A stretch of DNA of 35,252 nt from Phocaeicola massiliensis B84634 = Timone 84634 = DSM 17679 = JCM 13223. Lineage in GTDB: Bacteria; Bacteroidota; Bacteroidia; Bacteroidales; Bacteroidaceae. A program made the translations under genes and the position numbers. The stretch's first letter is position 1, and each line of letters opens with the position of its first letter. The stretch lies in contig NZ_KB905473.1 of assembly GCF_000382445.1 (NCBI RefSeq), forward strand, positions 479,466 through 514,717, in the 5' to 3' direction. Under the pieces are notes generated by a model that saw nothing but the letters and a program-made list of their open reading frames with translations, was not told where the DNA came from and made no database searches. Of the stretch, positions 8,259 to 15,798 are shown piece by piece.

Positions 8259-8510
8259 ATGAAAAAACTTCGTAAATTATCCCTTCAGCAACTTGATAAA
8301 GTTGAATTGGGAAAAAGACAGGAAGGGCTGCTCTTGGGTGGCATGATTGGTGAATGTAGATGCGGTTCTTGCTCCACTAATGGAGGAACTCCTAGTCAAG
8401 CTAGTAATAGAACAGCCAACCAAGCTTTAGGCTATACTAGTACAGGTGATAATCCAAATTTACAATGCGTTTGTATGCCAGGTGTATCCGTTGCATTATA
8501 TTTTGGATAA
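8259..8510 (+). CDS. Double-glycine leader precursor peptide, GG-Bacteroidales family (peptide II)
   Basis: 83 residues. The leader MKKLRKLSLQQLDKVELGKR ending in LLLGG (G27-G28) is typical of the GG-Bacteroidales natural-product precursor family (I recall TIGR04149). The predicted core of 55 residues starts MIGECRCGSCS: cysteines C33, C35, C38 near the leader and C70, C72 near the end, with an Asn/Ser/Thr-rich middle (SQASNRTANQ) lacking cysteine. Downstream are a radical SAM maturase and, across the transposon, the pseudo-rSAM protein and C39 exporter. Five cysteines is an odd number, so at least one is free or modified in another way, e.g. a thioether or S-glycoside. Confidence 0.85.
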   Translation: MKKLRKLSLQQLDKVELGKRQEGLLLGGMIGECRCGSCSTNGGTPSQASNRTANQALGYTSTGDNPNLQCVCMPGVSVALYFG

Positions 8511-8520
8511 TTAGATTAGT

Positions 8521-8543
8521 AATATCATTTCTAAAATGATATT
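8521..8543 (+). terminator. Hairpin after precursor II
   Basis: Perfect 10-bp inverted repeat (8521-8530 with 8534-8543) with a 3-base loop, starting 11 bases after the precursor II stop. There is no clear T-run, so it may act as an mRNA-stabilising stem or partial attenuator rather than a full terminator. Confidence 0.55.
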
Positions 8544-8609
8544 GACCTTCAAATCATTATTGGAGATTTTACTCCAGTAGTGTTTATAAATATCTTAAAA
8601 CTAACAAAT

Positions 8610-9830
8610 ATGAAAGCACATTTTCTATTAATAAGTATAATATTATCCATTATTACTTGTTCCTGCAAAAACAAAGCTAATTCGGCTTCTACAGTTACGG
8701 TAGATGAAACAATAACTTTATCTCCCCAAAAGATAGACTTAACAGATGTGGAATATTCAGAAACCCCACAACTATTGTCCGATTTTGTAGATAGCATTGA
8801 ATACATCCGGTTGTCCGACCAACCTTTGATTCCAGATACAAGGAAGGTACGATTGTCAGAAGATGTCCAAGGGAATCTATATCTTGATTTCAATGAAATA
8901 TACAAATATACTCCAAGGGGGAAATATCTAAAATCTTTATTCAAACAAGGACAAGGACCAGGAGAAATATACGCTAAATACATCCCTGGCATTTATAATA
9001 AGGCTGAAAATTATGTACTAGTAAAAAACCATAATGCACCCTACAATAAATACACTTTAGAAGGAAATTTCATAAAAACTGTCGATGCACAAATCGACAG
9101 TACCAATATTGAAGTGTTAACATATTGGAAAAATTACGAAATATTTCGCTATGAAAAAGACATAATTCTTCAAAAAGGGGAGGTTGCAAATTTAGATAGT
9201 GCATATTTTTGTCAAGTAAAAGATAAAACGGGCAAAATCATCTATCGATTACCCAATCATCATTTTGATATAAAAGCAACCTCTCCGGGACGTGGTACTA
9301 TTGTGTTGTTAGGAGGAGTAATAGATTATGGTGAAATAAATCGGAATCTATTTTGGATAAGACCTAATTATGTCGATACCGTGTATTCAACTTCCGATTG
9401 GACAGATGTTCGTCCTTATTACATCATCCAACGAAATAACAGAGCAGCTGATTACGCATGGTCGGTACGAATGAAAGTAGGTGATATTACCCGAGAAGAT
9501 GCAGAAAGAGAACAACTTTGTAATGTATATGCTCTAAAGTCAGGTCTACTATTCAATTATCTATTCAACCCCAAACAACAAGGAGCAGGTTTCTGTCCAG
9601 CAAACGGTAAAAGCAAAACTATTTCCAGATTATTTAAAAACGACATAGATTCTTACTGTCCTTCCATTGATTTGTGGCAAGCAATTGCCTATAAGACTCT
9701 TTATCAAAAAGAAGATTATCTCTATCTGCTAATAGATGCTTTCAAATTCTTTGAAGAAGGAGCAAAATCTCCTTTCCCTGATTTAACAGAGGAAAGCAAT
9801 CCAGTATTGGTGAAACTTAAATTGAAATAG
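8610..9830 (+). CDS. 6-bladed beta-propeller lipoprotein
   Basis: The ATG at 8610 (MKAHFLLISIILS) is preferred over 8580 because it begins a lipoprotein signal; the modified Cys is one of those in ITCSCK. The mature part has the signature of the Bacteroidales 6-bladed beta-propeller family: LSDFVDSIEYIRLSDQP, then a repeat ending KYTPRGKYLKSLFKQGQGPGEI. Such propeller lipoproteins are outer-surface or periplasmic and of unknown ligand; they are common beside Bacteroidetes RiPP and polysaccharide loci. It lies between precursor II and the radical SAM gene (4-base gap), so it is part of that operon. A role as immunity, receptor or docking protein is speculative. Confidence 0.75.
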   Translation: MKAHFLLISIILSIITCSCKNKANSASTVTVDETITLSPQKIDLTDVEYSETPQLLSDFVDSIEYIRLSDQPLIPDTRKVRLSEDVQGNLYLDFNEIYKYTPRGKYLKSLFKQGQGPGEIYAKYIPGIYNKAENYVLVKNHNAPYNKYTLEGNFIKTVDAQIDSTNIEVLTYWKNYEIFRYEKDIILQKGEVANLDSAYFCQVKDKTGKIIYRLPNHHFDIKATSPGRGTIVLLGGVIDYGEINRNLFWIRPNYVDTVYSTSDWTDVRPYYIIQRNNRAADYAWSVRMKVGDITREDAEREQLCNVYALKSGLLFNYLFNPKQQGAGFCPANGKSKTISRLFKNDIDSYCPSIDLWQAIAYKTLYQKEDYLYLLIDAFKFFEEGAKSPFPDLTEESNPVLVKLKLK

Positions 9831-9834
9831 CCTT

Positions 9835-11154
9835 ATGAAAAACAAACAATTAGTACAGCCCTATGAGCGTAAGGTTATTTACTTTGATGAAATAACAGAA
9901 AAAGATGTTTTTTCCAAACTAATAAATTTAGAGCAGTTAACATTCGAATTAACAGATGCATGCAATCTAAAATGTAAATATTGTGGCTATGGAGAGTTTT
10001 ACACAACTCATGATAAACGTGAAAATAGATTCATGGATTTTAATATAGCTAAACGAATAATAGATTATCTATTTGAAATTTGGAGAAAACACCCTGGAAA
10101 AGCGTCCATTCGTAAAATTATTATAGGTTTTTATGGCGGGGAACCCTTGTTAAATATGAACTTGATTTTTCAGATTATTGGCTATATAGAAACATTGCCT
10201 CCTGTTCCTCATACTATTTTCGAATACAATATGACAACAAATGCCATATTGTTGGATAAATATATGGAATATCTATACCAGAAAAAAATAACTCTATTAT
10301 TAAGTTTAGACGGAGATAAATACGCTCACAGCTACCGAATAGACCATTCTAATCATAATTCATTTGACAAGGCTTTTAAAAACATAAAACTATTAATGAC
10401 GACATATCCTGATTATTTTAATAAATATGTAAATTTCAATTCTGTACTGCATGATAGAAATAATGTAAAAGCTATTCGAGAATTCATAAAAAAAGAATTC
10501 AATAAAATAGCCCAAATATCTGAATTAAATCAATTTGGAGTTTATCCAAATAGAGAAAATGAATTTAAGACCATGTTTCATTCTATTAAATCAGACATAA
10601 ACACTTCAGACCCTGACTTTGAGAATATGTTCCCTGATAAAATGGGATTATTTCGTTTTGTAAGTGAAATGGCTGGTAATTATTTTTATTTGCACAATTT
10701 CTTAATTAAAAAAAAGATAAATAAAATTCCACCTACAGGAACCTGTTTGCCTTTTGAGAAAAAAATATTTATTACTGTAAATGGGAAAATATTACCCTGT
10801 GAAAAAATTGACCAGAAATATACTTTAGGATACGTAAAAGATAATGGGGTTGAATTAGATTTAAGAAAAGTTGCACAAATATATTCTGCTTATTATAAAA
10901 AAATAATGAAGTTATGTGTAAATTGTTACATGAAACCTTTTTGTTCACAATGTATGTTTTATATGTACGATTTAGACGGATGCACTAAATGTCCTTCTTT
11001 TGCAAACAAGCAAGATATCATTAACTATATTAATTACTATTCAAAAATATTACATGAACATCCTGATTTATATAAAAAGTCTCTAATGAAATGTTATTTA
11101 AGCTATGAATACAAAAAAAGTATTTACAACCGATTATTACTCAATATTTTATAG
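9835..11154 (+). CDS. Radical SAM/SPASM peptide maturase, GG-Bacteroidales family
   Basis: 439 residues. The radical SAM cluster motif is C43-x3-C47-x2-C50 (DACNLKCKYCGYG), followed by FYGGEPLLN (99-107), which binds the SAM amino group. The C-terminal SPASM domain has at least eight cysteines (C304, C322, C361, C364, C370, C373, C383, C386) for auxiliary iron-sulfur clusters, as in sactipeptide-type and other peptide maturases. It most likely modifies peptide II, two genes upstream. No separate N-terminal RRE domain is obvious in the first 35 residues. In related loci it is followed directly by a pseudo-rSAM gene; here that partner is 12.8 kb away because of the transposon. The stop codon is 11152-11154. 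Confidence 0.87.
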   Translation: MKNKQLVQPYERKVIYFDEITEKDVFSKLINLEQLTFELTDACNLKCKYCGYGEFYTTHDKRENRFMDFNIAKRIIDYLFEIWRKHPGKASIRKIIIGFYGGEPLLNMNLIFQIIGYIETLPPVPHTIFEYNMTTNAILLDKYMEYLYQKKITLLLSLDGDKYAHSYRIDHSNHNSFDKAFKNIKLLMTTYPDYFNKYVNFNSVLHDRNNVKAIREFIKKEFNKIAQISELNQFGVYPNRENEFKTMFHSIKSDINTSDPDFENMFPDKMGLFRFVSEMAGNYFYLHNFLIKKKINKIPPTGTCLPFEKKIFITVNGKILPCEKIDQKYTLGYVKDNGVELDLRKVAQIYSAYYKKIMKLCVNCYMKPFCSQCMFYMYDLDGCTKCPSFANKQDIINYINYYSKILHEHPDLYKKSLMKCYLSYEYKKSIYNRLLLNIL

Positions 11155-11504
11155 ATAATAAGTCAGAAATATGGTTGTTATTTTTAATTGCACATTCTAA
11201 AAGGTGAAGATTTAACGCTTTTATTGATTATTAACTCAAAAAGGACATCAACTTGGGTCGTTTCTTCTCTTTTCCTTGCTATTCGTTTCCGATATTCCAC
11301 TTTTGTTTTGGTCTATCTCATATGTACTGCAAAGGTATTGATTTTTGTTTGATATTGCTCCTTGCTTGCTCCTTGTCGTAGATTAATTTTCACACAGGAA
11401 TTTTTGTTCTCTTTCTATAGGGGCTTGAAACAATCCATTTATTGGAAACAATTAAAGACGGAGCTGGTTTGCCCCAGTGCTTTTTAAGAAACAGGGCAAT
11501 TATT
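11155..11504. other. Intergenic stretch at left edge of foreign block
   Basis: No supported gene. On the minus strand a 38-codon GTG frame (11184-11300, beginning VEYRKRIARKREE) lies behind a good -7 box (TACCTTTG, minus strand, 11330-11337). The first eight residues recall the start of DUF4143-type ATPases, but the match ends there. It is probably a gene remnant at the junction of chromosome and mobile DNA. Confidence 0.3.
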
Positions 11505-11723
11505 TTATCTCCACAAAGGCTCTTGTTCCCAATTATGAGGAAAGCCTAATAAACGAGTTCTTACTGATGGGTATTTCGATAAAAGCTGCTTGAAATCTGC
11601 AACAAAAGTGTTGCCCATAGAAATGGAGTTAAGCCAATACACCACATAGCAGAGTTGCGGATAAAGTGTTTGTTCACGGAACGAGAAATCCGTAATCCAT
11701 GTGTTTGGCATACGCATAGGCAT
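11505..11723 (-). pseudogene. C-terminal fragment of an Abi-family (Abi_2-like) protein, split by IS66
   Basis: The last about 65 codons of a leftward gene. The sequence CYVVYWLNSISMGNTF, then SKYPSVRTRLLGFPHNW and EPLW matches the typical end of Abi_2 proteins (abortive phage infection, AbiD/F type). The IS66 element sits exactly at its upstream edge. Rejoining the two sides of the IS keeps the frame open for about 35 more codons (to a stop near 14562-14564), but these do not look like an Abi N-terminus. The gene was therefore already truncated before the IS arrived. Confidence 0.6.
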
Positions 11724-11810
11724 GTAACCATTCTATTTTCCGCTACGACAATTTTATCGGCTGTTTTTCAGCCGATAAAATAAAAATGTCCGTAAGAAAA
11801 TAGTTTAGTT

Positions 11811-13592
11811 TTAACATTCCGATTTATAAAAACATGGCAGAAGAGCCTTCTTGTCGCAGTCCTTACCATGAAGAATACATTCAAACAAGTGCTTCAGGTA
11901 ATCCTGAGGATCTATATCGTTCAACTTACAGCTTTCTATCAGGGAGAAGATGAATGCCGAGTTTTCTGCGGCTGCCTCACTTCCTATATTCATACAGTTC
12001 TTGAGCAGCAGCTTTACAGGTTTCATTCTTTGCTCACAGAGATTGTTGGATATTTCCGCTGAACCGTCCTTGAGGATATTTCTCAAGGATTTCCACTGGT
12101 TTATCGTGTAGTTCGCAGCCTTTCTTATCAGTTCGTTAGCCATGATCTTCGCATCCTGCATCATCATGACCACCTTATGATGTATACGTTCAAGAACAGG
12201 TCCCGTAAGTTTAAGTCTTTTTTCCTTTATCTTCTCACTGCTGAGTTTCATTGTGCGGAACAGGTCTTCATTCCTGAATAAATCACCGATAGAATCTATT
12301 ATGTCCATCGCCGTCCTGTCTGATGGCAAAGCATCAACCCACAACCTCCTGCAGTGCGTCCAGCATCCTATATGAAGCACCTTTGAGCCTTCTCCGTCAT
12401 ACATTCTGTAAACCGTATATCCGTCTGTAGATATAGATCCCATAAAATGATCAAGGAAGGTCTTTGCCACATCAGATGCTCTGCTGCCGTTATTGTAATG
12501 ATAATAAACCAACTTGACATGCTTTGCAAAGAAAGCCCATAAGTACTTTCTCCTGTAAGCCTTACCTTCCGGTGTTTCAACTCCAACGAGTTCGGTAGTC
12601 TCATCAACCATAAGGTATTTTGCCTGTTGTACAAACTTCTTGAAGACATCTTCCATAAACTCCCTAAGCCTGGAGATTCCGTTGTGGATATAGCTGTTCA
12701 GCGTGGTATTGCTTATATGGATGCCTTCTCTTGCAAGCAGTCTTATCTGTCTGTTCTCAGGCATGCTGAAGTCATATTTCAGACAAAGCAGACGGGCAAG
12801 CAGTTCAGGAGAGAAGATTCCTCCAAGGTTTTTCAAGGGATGCTCCATCGTGTTAGTGAAAGTGCCGTCTGCAAGCTTTACCCTTGCCACCTTGTACACA
12901 TGTTCCACGTTATGGGCACGCACATGTTCTATAAACCTGTATTCCCACACATCAGCCATTCCGTTGCGGTTCATAAGCCTTGCACCATCCGGGAGTTGGT
13001 AATAGTCTTCTATTTCATGTACCACTACCTTGTCCACCTTCAGCCTGGTCTTTTCCGCACGTGGTGCGGTTTCCTTTCTTCTTGAAGGCTTGCTGTTCTG
13101 TGCTGTTGCGTTATCGGAAGAGGTATTGCCACCAGCTTCGTTACCATTGGCCTTATTATCATCATCACCTTTCTTGTCAGAACCGTCATATTCGGACTTC
13201 TCCATTGCAGACTTGTCAATGTTACGGTTGTTCAGCAGCCTTCTTTGCTCAGATGTACGGCCGAAACGGTGTTTCCTGCTGTCTTCAAGCTGAAGTCTGA
13301 GATTGGATATCTCGTTTGCAAGCATCATGTTCACCTCGTCTTTTGCTTCAAGCTGCTTCCTCATAAGTTCCATTTCTTTCCTGTAATGTTCAACCGTGGT
13401 TGATTGCTTTTCGAGGGATTCTTTGAGGTCATTGATTGTATCAATCAGAGTTTTTGAGTTCTCCTTGTTGGATTTTTCAATAGACTCAAGCCTCGCAATC
13501 AGTTCTTTATTCTGTTTGCGAAGCCCTGCTTTTTCCTCATTCGCCAGACCCAGCTGGCAGCAAAGTAACTCGTATGCTCTTTCATCAATCAT
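11811..13592 (-). CDS. tnpC: IS66 family transposase TnpC
   Basis: 593 residues. The N-terminal 110 residues are a coiled coil (repeated Glu/Lys/Leu heptads), followed by RKHRFGRTSEQR, the standard IS66 start of the DNA-binding region, and a charged Asn/Ser/Lys linker to about 180. The DDE catalytic domain shows YLMVDETTE, then GSISTDGYTVY, and the glutamate in NNLCEQRMKPVKLLLKNC. The C-terminal part IFSLIESCKLNDIDPQDYLKHLF is the IS66 C-terminal domain. It looks intact and active. Confidence 0.95.
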   Translation of the reverse strand: MIDERAYELLCCQLGLANEEKAGLRKQNKELIARLESIEKSNKENSKTLIDTINDLKESLEKQSTTVEHYRKEMELMRKQLEAKDEVNMMLANEISNLRLQLEDSRKHRFGRTSEQRRLLNNRNIDKSAMEKSEYDGSDKKGDDDNKANGNEAGGNTSSDNATAQNSKPSRRKETAPRAEKTRLKVDKVVVHEIEDYYQLPDGARLMNRNGMADVWEYRFIEHVRAHNVEHVYKVARVKLADGTFTNTMEHPLKNLGGIFSPELLARLLCLKYDFSMPENRQIRLLAREGIHISNTTLNSYIHNGISRLREFMEDVFKKFVQQAKYLMVDETTELVGVETPEGKAYRRKYLWAFFAKHVKLVYYHYNNGSRASDVAKTFLDHFMGSISTDGYTVYRMYDGEGSKVLHIGCWTHCRRLWVDALPSDRTAMDIIDSIGDLFRNEDLFRTMKLSSEKIKEKRLKLTGPVLERIHHKVVMMMQDAKIMANELIRKAANYTINQWKSLRNILKDGSAEISNNLCEQRMKPVKLLLKNCMNIGSEAAAENSAFIFSLIESCKLNDIDPQDYLKHLFECILHGKDCDKKALLPCFYKSEC

Positions 13593-13680
13593 GATATAAA
13601 GGTACGAAAAATCAGGCAGTTACGCAAACTTTTTATCGATTATTTTTGTATTATTCCATTGTAAATCAACGCCTTATTAT

Positions 13681-14025
13681 TCATTCTTTAGGAGTTACAT
13701 ACATTCTGTCGACTACGATACTTTCCGTCAGGTAAGCCATGTCAGACCACTGTATCCGGTAGCATTTTGACACCTCGTCAAACACAGGTTTCTTGAACTT
13801 TCCAATGACAGGACGTTTCTCGTAAAGCACATAAAAACCGCGTTCGTAATGAAGTATCTTGACGACCTTCCGGTTACGGGACATGAACATATATACATTG
13901 GACGCATCACTAGGGTCAAGTGACATCTCTTGCCTTATACTTTCACACAAACGGAAGATGCCTTTCCGTAAATCCACATTACCGTTGAACAGGTAATAGT
14001 TCAGGTTAGCACTCAGTCCAAGCAT
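13681..14025 (-). CDS. tnpB: IS66 family accessory protein TnpB (Orf2)
   Basis: 114 residues, the usual length. The start GLSANLNYYLFNGNVDLRKGI is the family signature (YL..G..DMRKGI in other members), followed by VYMFMSRNRKVVKILHYE. It is needed with TnpA and TnpC for IS66 transposition; its biochemical role is not known. It begins one base after the tnpA stop. Confidence 0.93.
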   Translation of the reverse strand: MLGLSANLNYYLFNGNVDLRKGIFRLCESIRQEMSLDPSDASNVYMFMSRNRKVVKILHYERGFYVLYEKRPVIGKFKKPVFDEVSKCYRIQWSDMAYLTESIVVDRMYVTPKE

Positions 14026-14026
14026 A

Positions 14027-14395
14027 TCATCCTATCATTTTATTAAGCAACAGACTCAGATCAAGAACGCTGGTGTTTCTCAGAAACAATGTCGCTCCAG
14101 ATGTCAATTGCAGTTTCACCCACTTAATAGGAGGTTCGCCTTCCGGTTGTTTCACTTCCATCTTAACAGTTGGACTGTTGCAAGGTTTACCGGTTATCTG
14201 GACTTTAGCAACCTTGGGCTGATCAACCTGAACTGTCTTGCCTAACTTCTCGCTCCAAAGCTGATGACGTTGCCAGTTCATGAACTTGTCGTAGTTTACT
14301 CCATAATCCGCACAGAACTCGCGAAGATCCTTGGTCTCGCTGCATAACTGGTAGAGGTCATATACCTCCTGATAGTTTACTTTTTCTTTCGCCAT
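14027..14395 (-). CDS. tnpA: IS66 family accessory protein TnpA (Orf1)
   Basis: About 122 residues from the ATG at 14395 (MAKEKVNYQEVYDLYQL). The frame is open to 14425, but that start overlaps the -7 promoter box, so 14395 is chosen. The N-terminal half predicts a helix-turn-helix (REFCADYGVNYDKFMNWQRH). The C-terminus ends in VLDLSLLLNKMIG, usual for Bacteroidetes IS66 Orf1. It is the first gene of the IS66 operon. Confidence 0.88.
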   Translation of the reverse strand: MAKEKVNYQEVYDLYQLCSETKDLREFCADYGVNYDKFMNWQRHQLWSEKLGKTVQVDQPKVAKVQITGKPCNSPTVKMEVKQPEGEPPIKWVKLQLTSGATLFLRNTSVLDLSLLLNKMIG

Positions 14396-14422
14396 AATCA
14401 TTGTTGTTATTTGGTTATGGCG

Positions 14423-14454
14423 CAAAGGTAGGTTTGTGAATAATGTGCGTCAAG
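14423..14454 (-). promoter_or_regulatory. IS66 transposase promoter, Bacteroides type
   Basis: On the minus strand, CTTG (14451-14454) and TACCTTTG (14423-14430) with 20 bases between, fitting the Bacteroides sigma-ABfr consensus TTTG-N19-21-TAnnTTTG with one mismatch. It lies 28 bases upstream of the chosen tnpA start. Confidence 0.7.
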
Positions 14455-14563
14455 GCGGAAAATAGAATGCTTACCATAGGCATCATTGGCTTGACAGGAA
14501 AGACCCGATTTGACAGTCTTGAATGATGGGCGCAGCAATTACGAAGTACGGGTCTGGGTACGG

Positions 14564-14608
14564 ATTAAAAGGCTAAGTGATTATTTCCAGTCATTTAGCC
14601 TTTTTAAT
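14564..14608. terminator. Bidirectional hairpin terminator upstream of cfxA
   Basis: Long inverted repeat around GGCTAA..TTAGCC, with A-rich left and T-rich right arms (17-18 bp stem, one bulge and one G-T pair) and a 10-base loop. It would insulate cfxA from transcription entering from the left. Confidence 0.7.
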
Positions 14609-14685
14609 TATCTAATTTTTCCCCACATTTTCCCCACAGCTGTCTATTTATATATTTTAGAAACATATTTTTCCGTAAATTTATG

Positions 14686-14693
14686 TACCTTTG
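14686..14693 (+). promoter_or_regulatory. -7 box of the cfxA promoter
   Basis: TACCTTTG, a perfect match to TAnnTTTG, 47 bases before the cfxA ATG. No TTTG box is visible at the expected 19-21 base distance, where the DNA is AT-rich. Confidence 0.6.
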
Positions 14694-14740
14694 TCGGCAA
14701 ATAAAGATATTCTCGTCAAACAAATATAAATAATATAAAC

Positions 14741-15706
14741 ATGGAAAAAAACAGAAAAAAACAAATCGTAGTTTTGAGTATAGCTTTAGTTTGCATTTTC
14801 ATCTTGGTATTTTCATTGTTCCATAAATCAGCGACAAAAGATAGCGCAAATCCTCCTTTAACAAATGTTTTGACTGATAGCATTTCTCAAATTGTCTCAG
14901 CTTGTCCTGGCGAAATTGGTGTGGCGGTTATTGTTAATAACAGAGATACGGTTAAGGTCAATAATAAGAGTGTTTATCCTATGATGAGTGTGTTTAAGGT
15001 TCATCAGGCATTAGCTCTTTGTAATGACTTTGACAATAAAGGAATTTCACTTGATACCTTAGTAAATATAAATAGGGATAAACTTGACCCAAAGACTTGG
15101 AGTCCTATGCTGAAAGATTATTCAGGGCCAGTCATATCATTGACAGTGAGAGATTTGCTGCGTTATACTCTTACTCAGAGTGACAACAATGCAAGCAACC
15201 TTATGTTTAAGGATATGGTTAATGTCGCTCAAACAGATAGTTTTATAGCCACACTCATTCCTCGTTCAAGTTTTCAGATAGCTTATACGGAAGAGGAAAT
15301 GTCGGCTGACCATAACAAGGCTTACTCTAACTATACATCTCCTCTTGGTGCTGCAATGTTGATGAATCGTTTGTTTACTGAAGGTCTTATCGATGATGAG
15401 AAACAAAGTTTCATTAAGAATACGTTAAAAGAATGCAAAACAGGTGTAGATAGGATAGCAGCTCCACTTCTTGATAAAGAAGGGGTTGTTATAGCGCATA
15501 AGACAGGTTCAGGTTATGTTAATGAAAATGGTGTTCTTGCAGCTCACAATGATGTTGCCTATATATGTCTGCCTAATAATATCAGTTATACCTTAGCGGT
15601 ATTTGTTAAGGATTTCAAGGGAAATGAATCACAAGCGTCACAATATGTTGCGCATATATCAGCTGTAGTATATTCTTTATTAATGCAAACTTCAGTAAAA
15701 TCTTAA
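14741..15706 (+). CDS. cfxA: CfxA family class A beta-lactamase
   Basis: 321 residues, the normal CfxA length, and the sequence reads as CfxA from end to end as I remember it. The N-terminus has a basic start and a hydrophobic segment (IVVLSIALVCIFILVF), an export signal to the periplasm. Active-site motifs: S83-V-F-K86 (nucleophile), S147-D-N149, the TEEEMSAD omega-loop region near 183-190, and K254-T-G256. It hydrolyses penicillins and many cephalosporins including cefoxitin, and is the main acquired cephalosporinase of Bacteroides and Prevotella after CepA. It has its own -7 promoter box and is flanked by terminators on both sides. I did not assign an allele number. Confidence 0.97.
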   Translation: MEKNRKKQIVVLSIALVCIFILVFSLFHKSATKDSANPPLTNVLTDSISQIVSACPGEIGVAVIVNNRDTVKVNNKSVYPMMSVFKVHQALALCNDFDNKGISLDTLVNINRDKLDPKTWSPMLKDYSGPVISLTVRDLLRYTLTQSDNNASNLMFKDMVNVAQTDSFIATLIPRSSFQIAYTEEEMSADHNKAYSNYTSPLGAAMLMNRLFTEGLIDDEKQSFIKNTLKECKTGVDRIAAPLLDKEGVVIAHKTGSGYVNENGVLAAHNDVAYICLPNNISYTLAVFVKDFKGNESQASQYVAHISAVVYSLLMQTSVKS

Positions 15707-15737
15707 ACTGCACTTGCTTTGATAATTAATGATAAAC

Positions 15738-15779
15738 AATCTAAAAGCACTCTAATCGTTATCGGAGTGCTTTTAGATT
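15738..15779. terminator. Bidirectional terminator between cfxA and mobA
   Basis: Perfect 15-bp stem (15738-15752 with 15765-15779) with a 12-base loop and A/T tracts on both arms. It lies between two convergent genes and can serve both. Confidence 0.88.
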
Positions 15780-15798
15780 ACTAATCAAATTGCTTCTA

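Larger units (their letters stand above)
11724..14474 (-). mobile_element. IS66-family insertion sequence, complete
   Basis: 2751 bp bounded by imperfect 20-bp inverted repeats (11724-11743 starting GTAACCATTC, and 14455-14474 ending GAATGCTTAC; one mismatch). It carries the three usual genes tnpA, tnpB and tnpC in order on the minus strand. It is flanked by the direct repeat CATAGGCAT (11715-11723 and 14475-14483), of which 8 bp is the target duplication expected for IS66; the ninth base makes the exact ends ambiguous by one. Intact genes and a perfect duplication suggest a recent insertion. Confidence 0.93.

Noticed and set aside
11184..11300. A 38-codon minus-strand GTG frame behind a good -7 box
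   Set aside because: Only the first eight residues recall a known protein start; it is too short to call a gene and is probably a remnant.
14510..14704. A 64-codon forward frame between the IS66 element and cfxA
   Set aside because: It runs through the terminator hairpin and the cfxA promoter region and has no plausible protein features.
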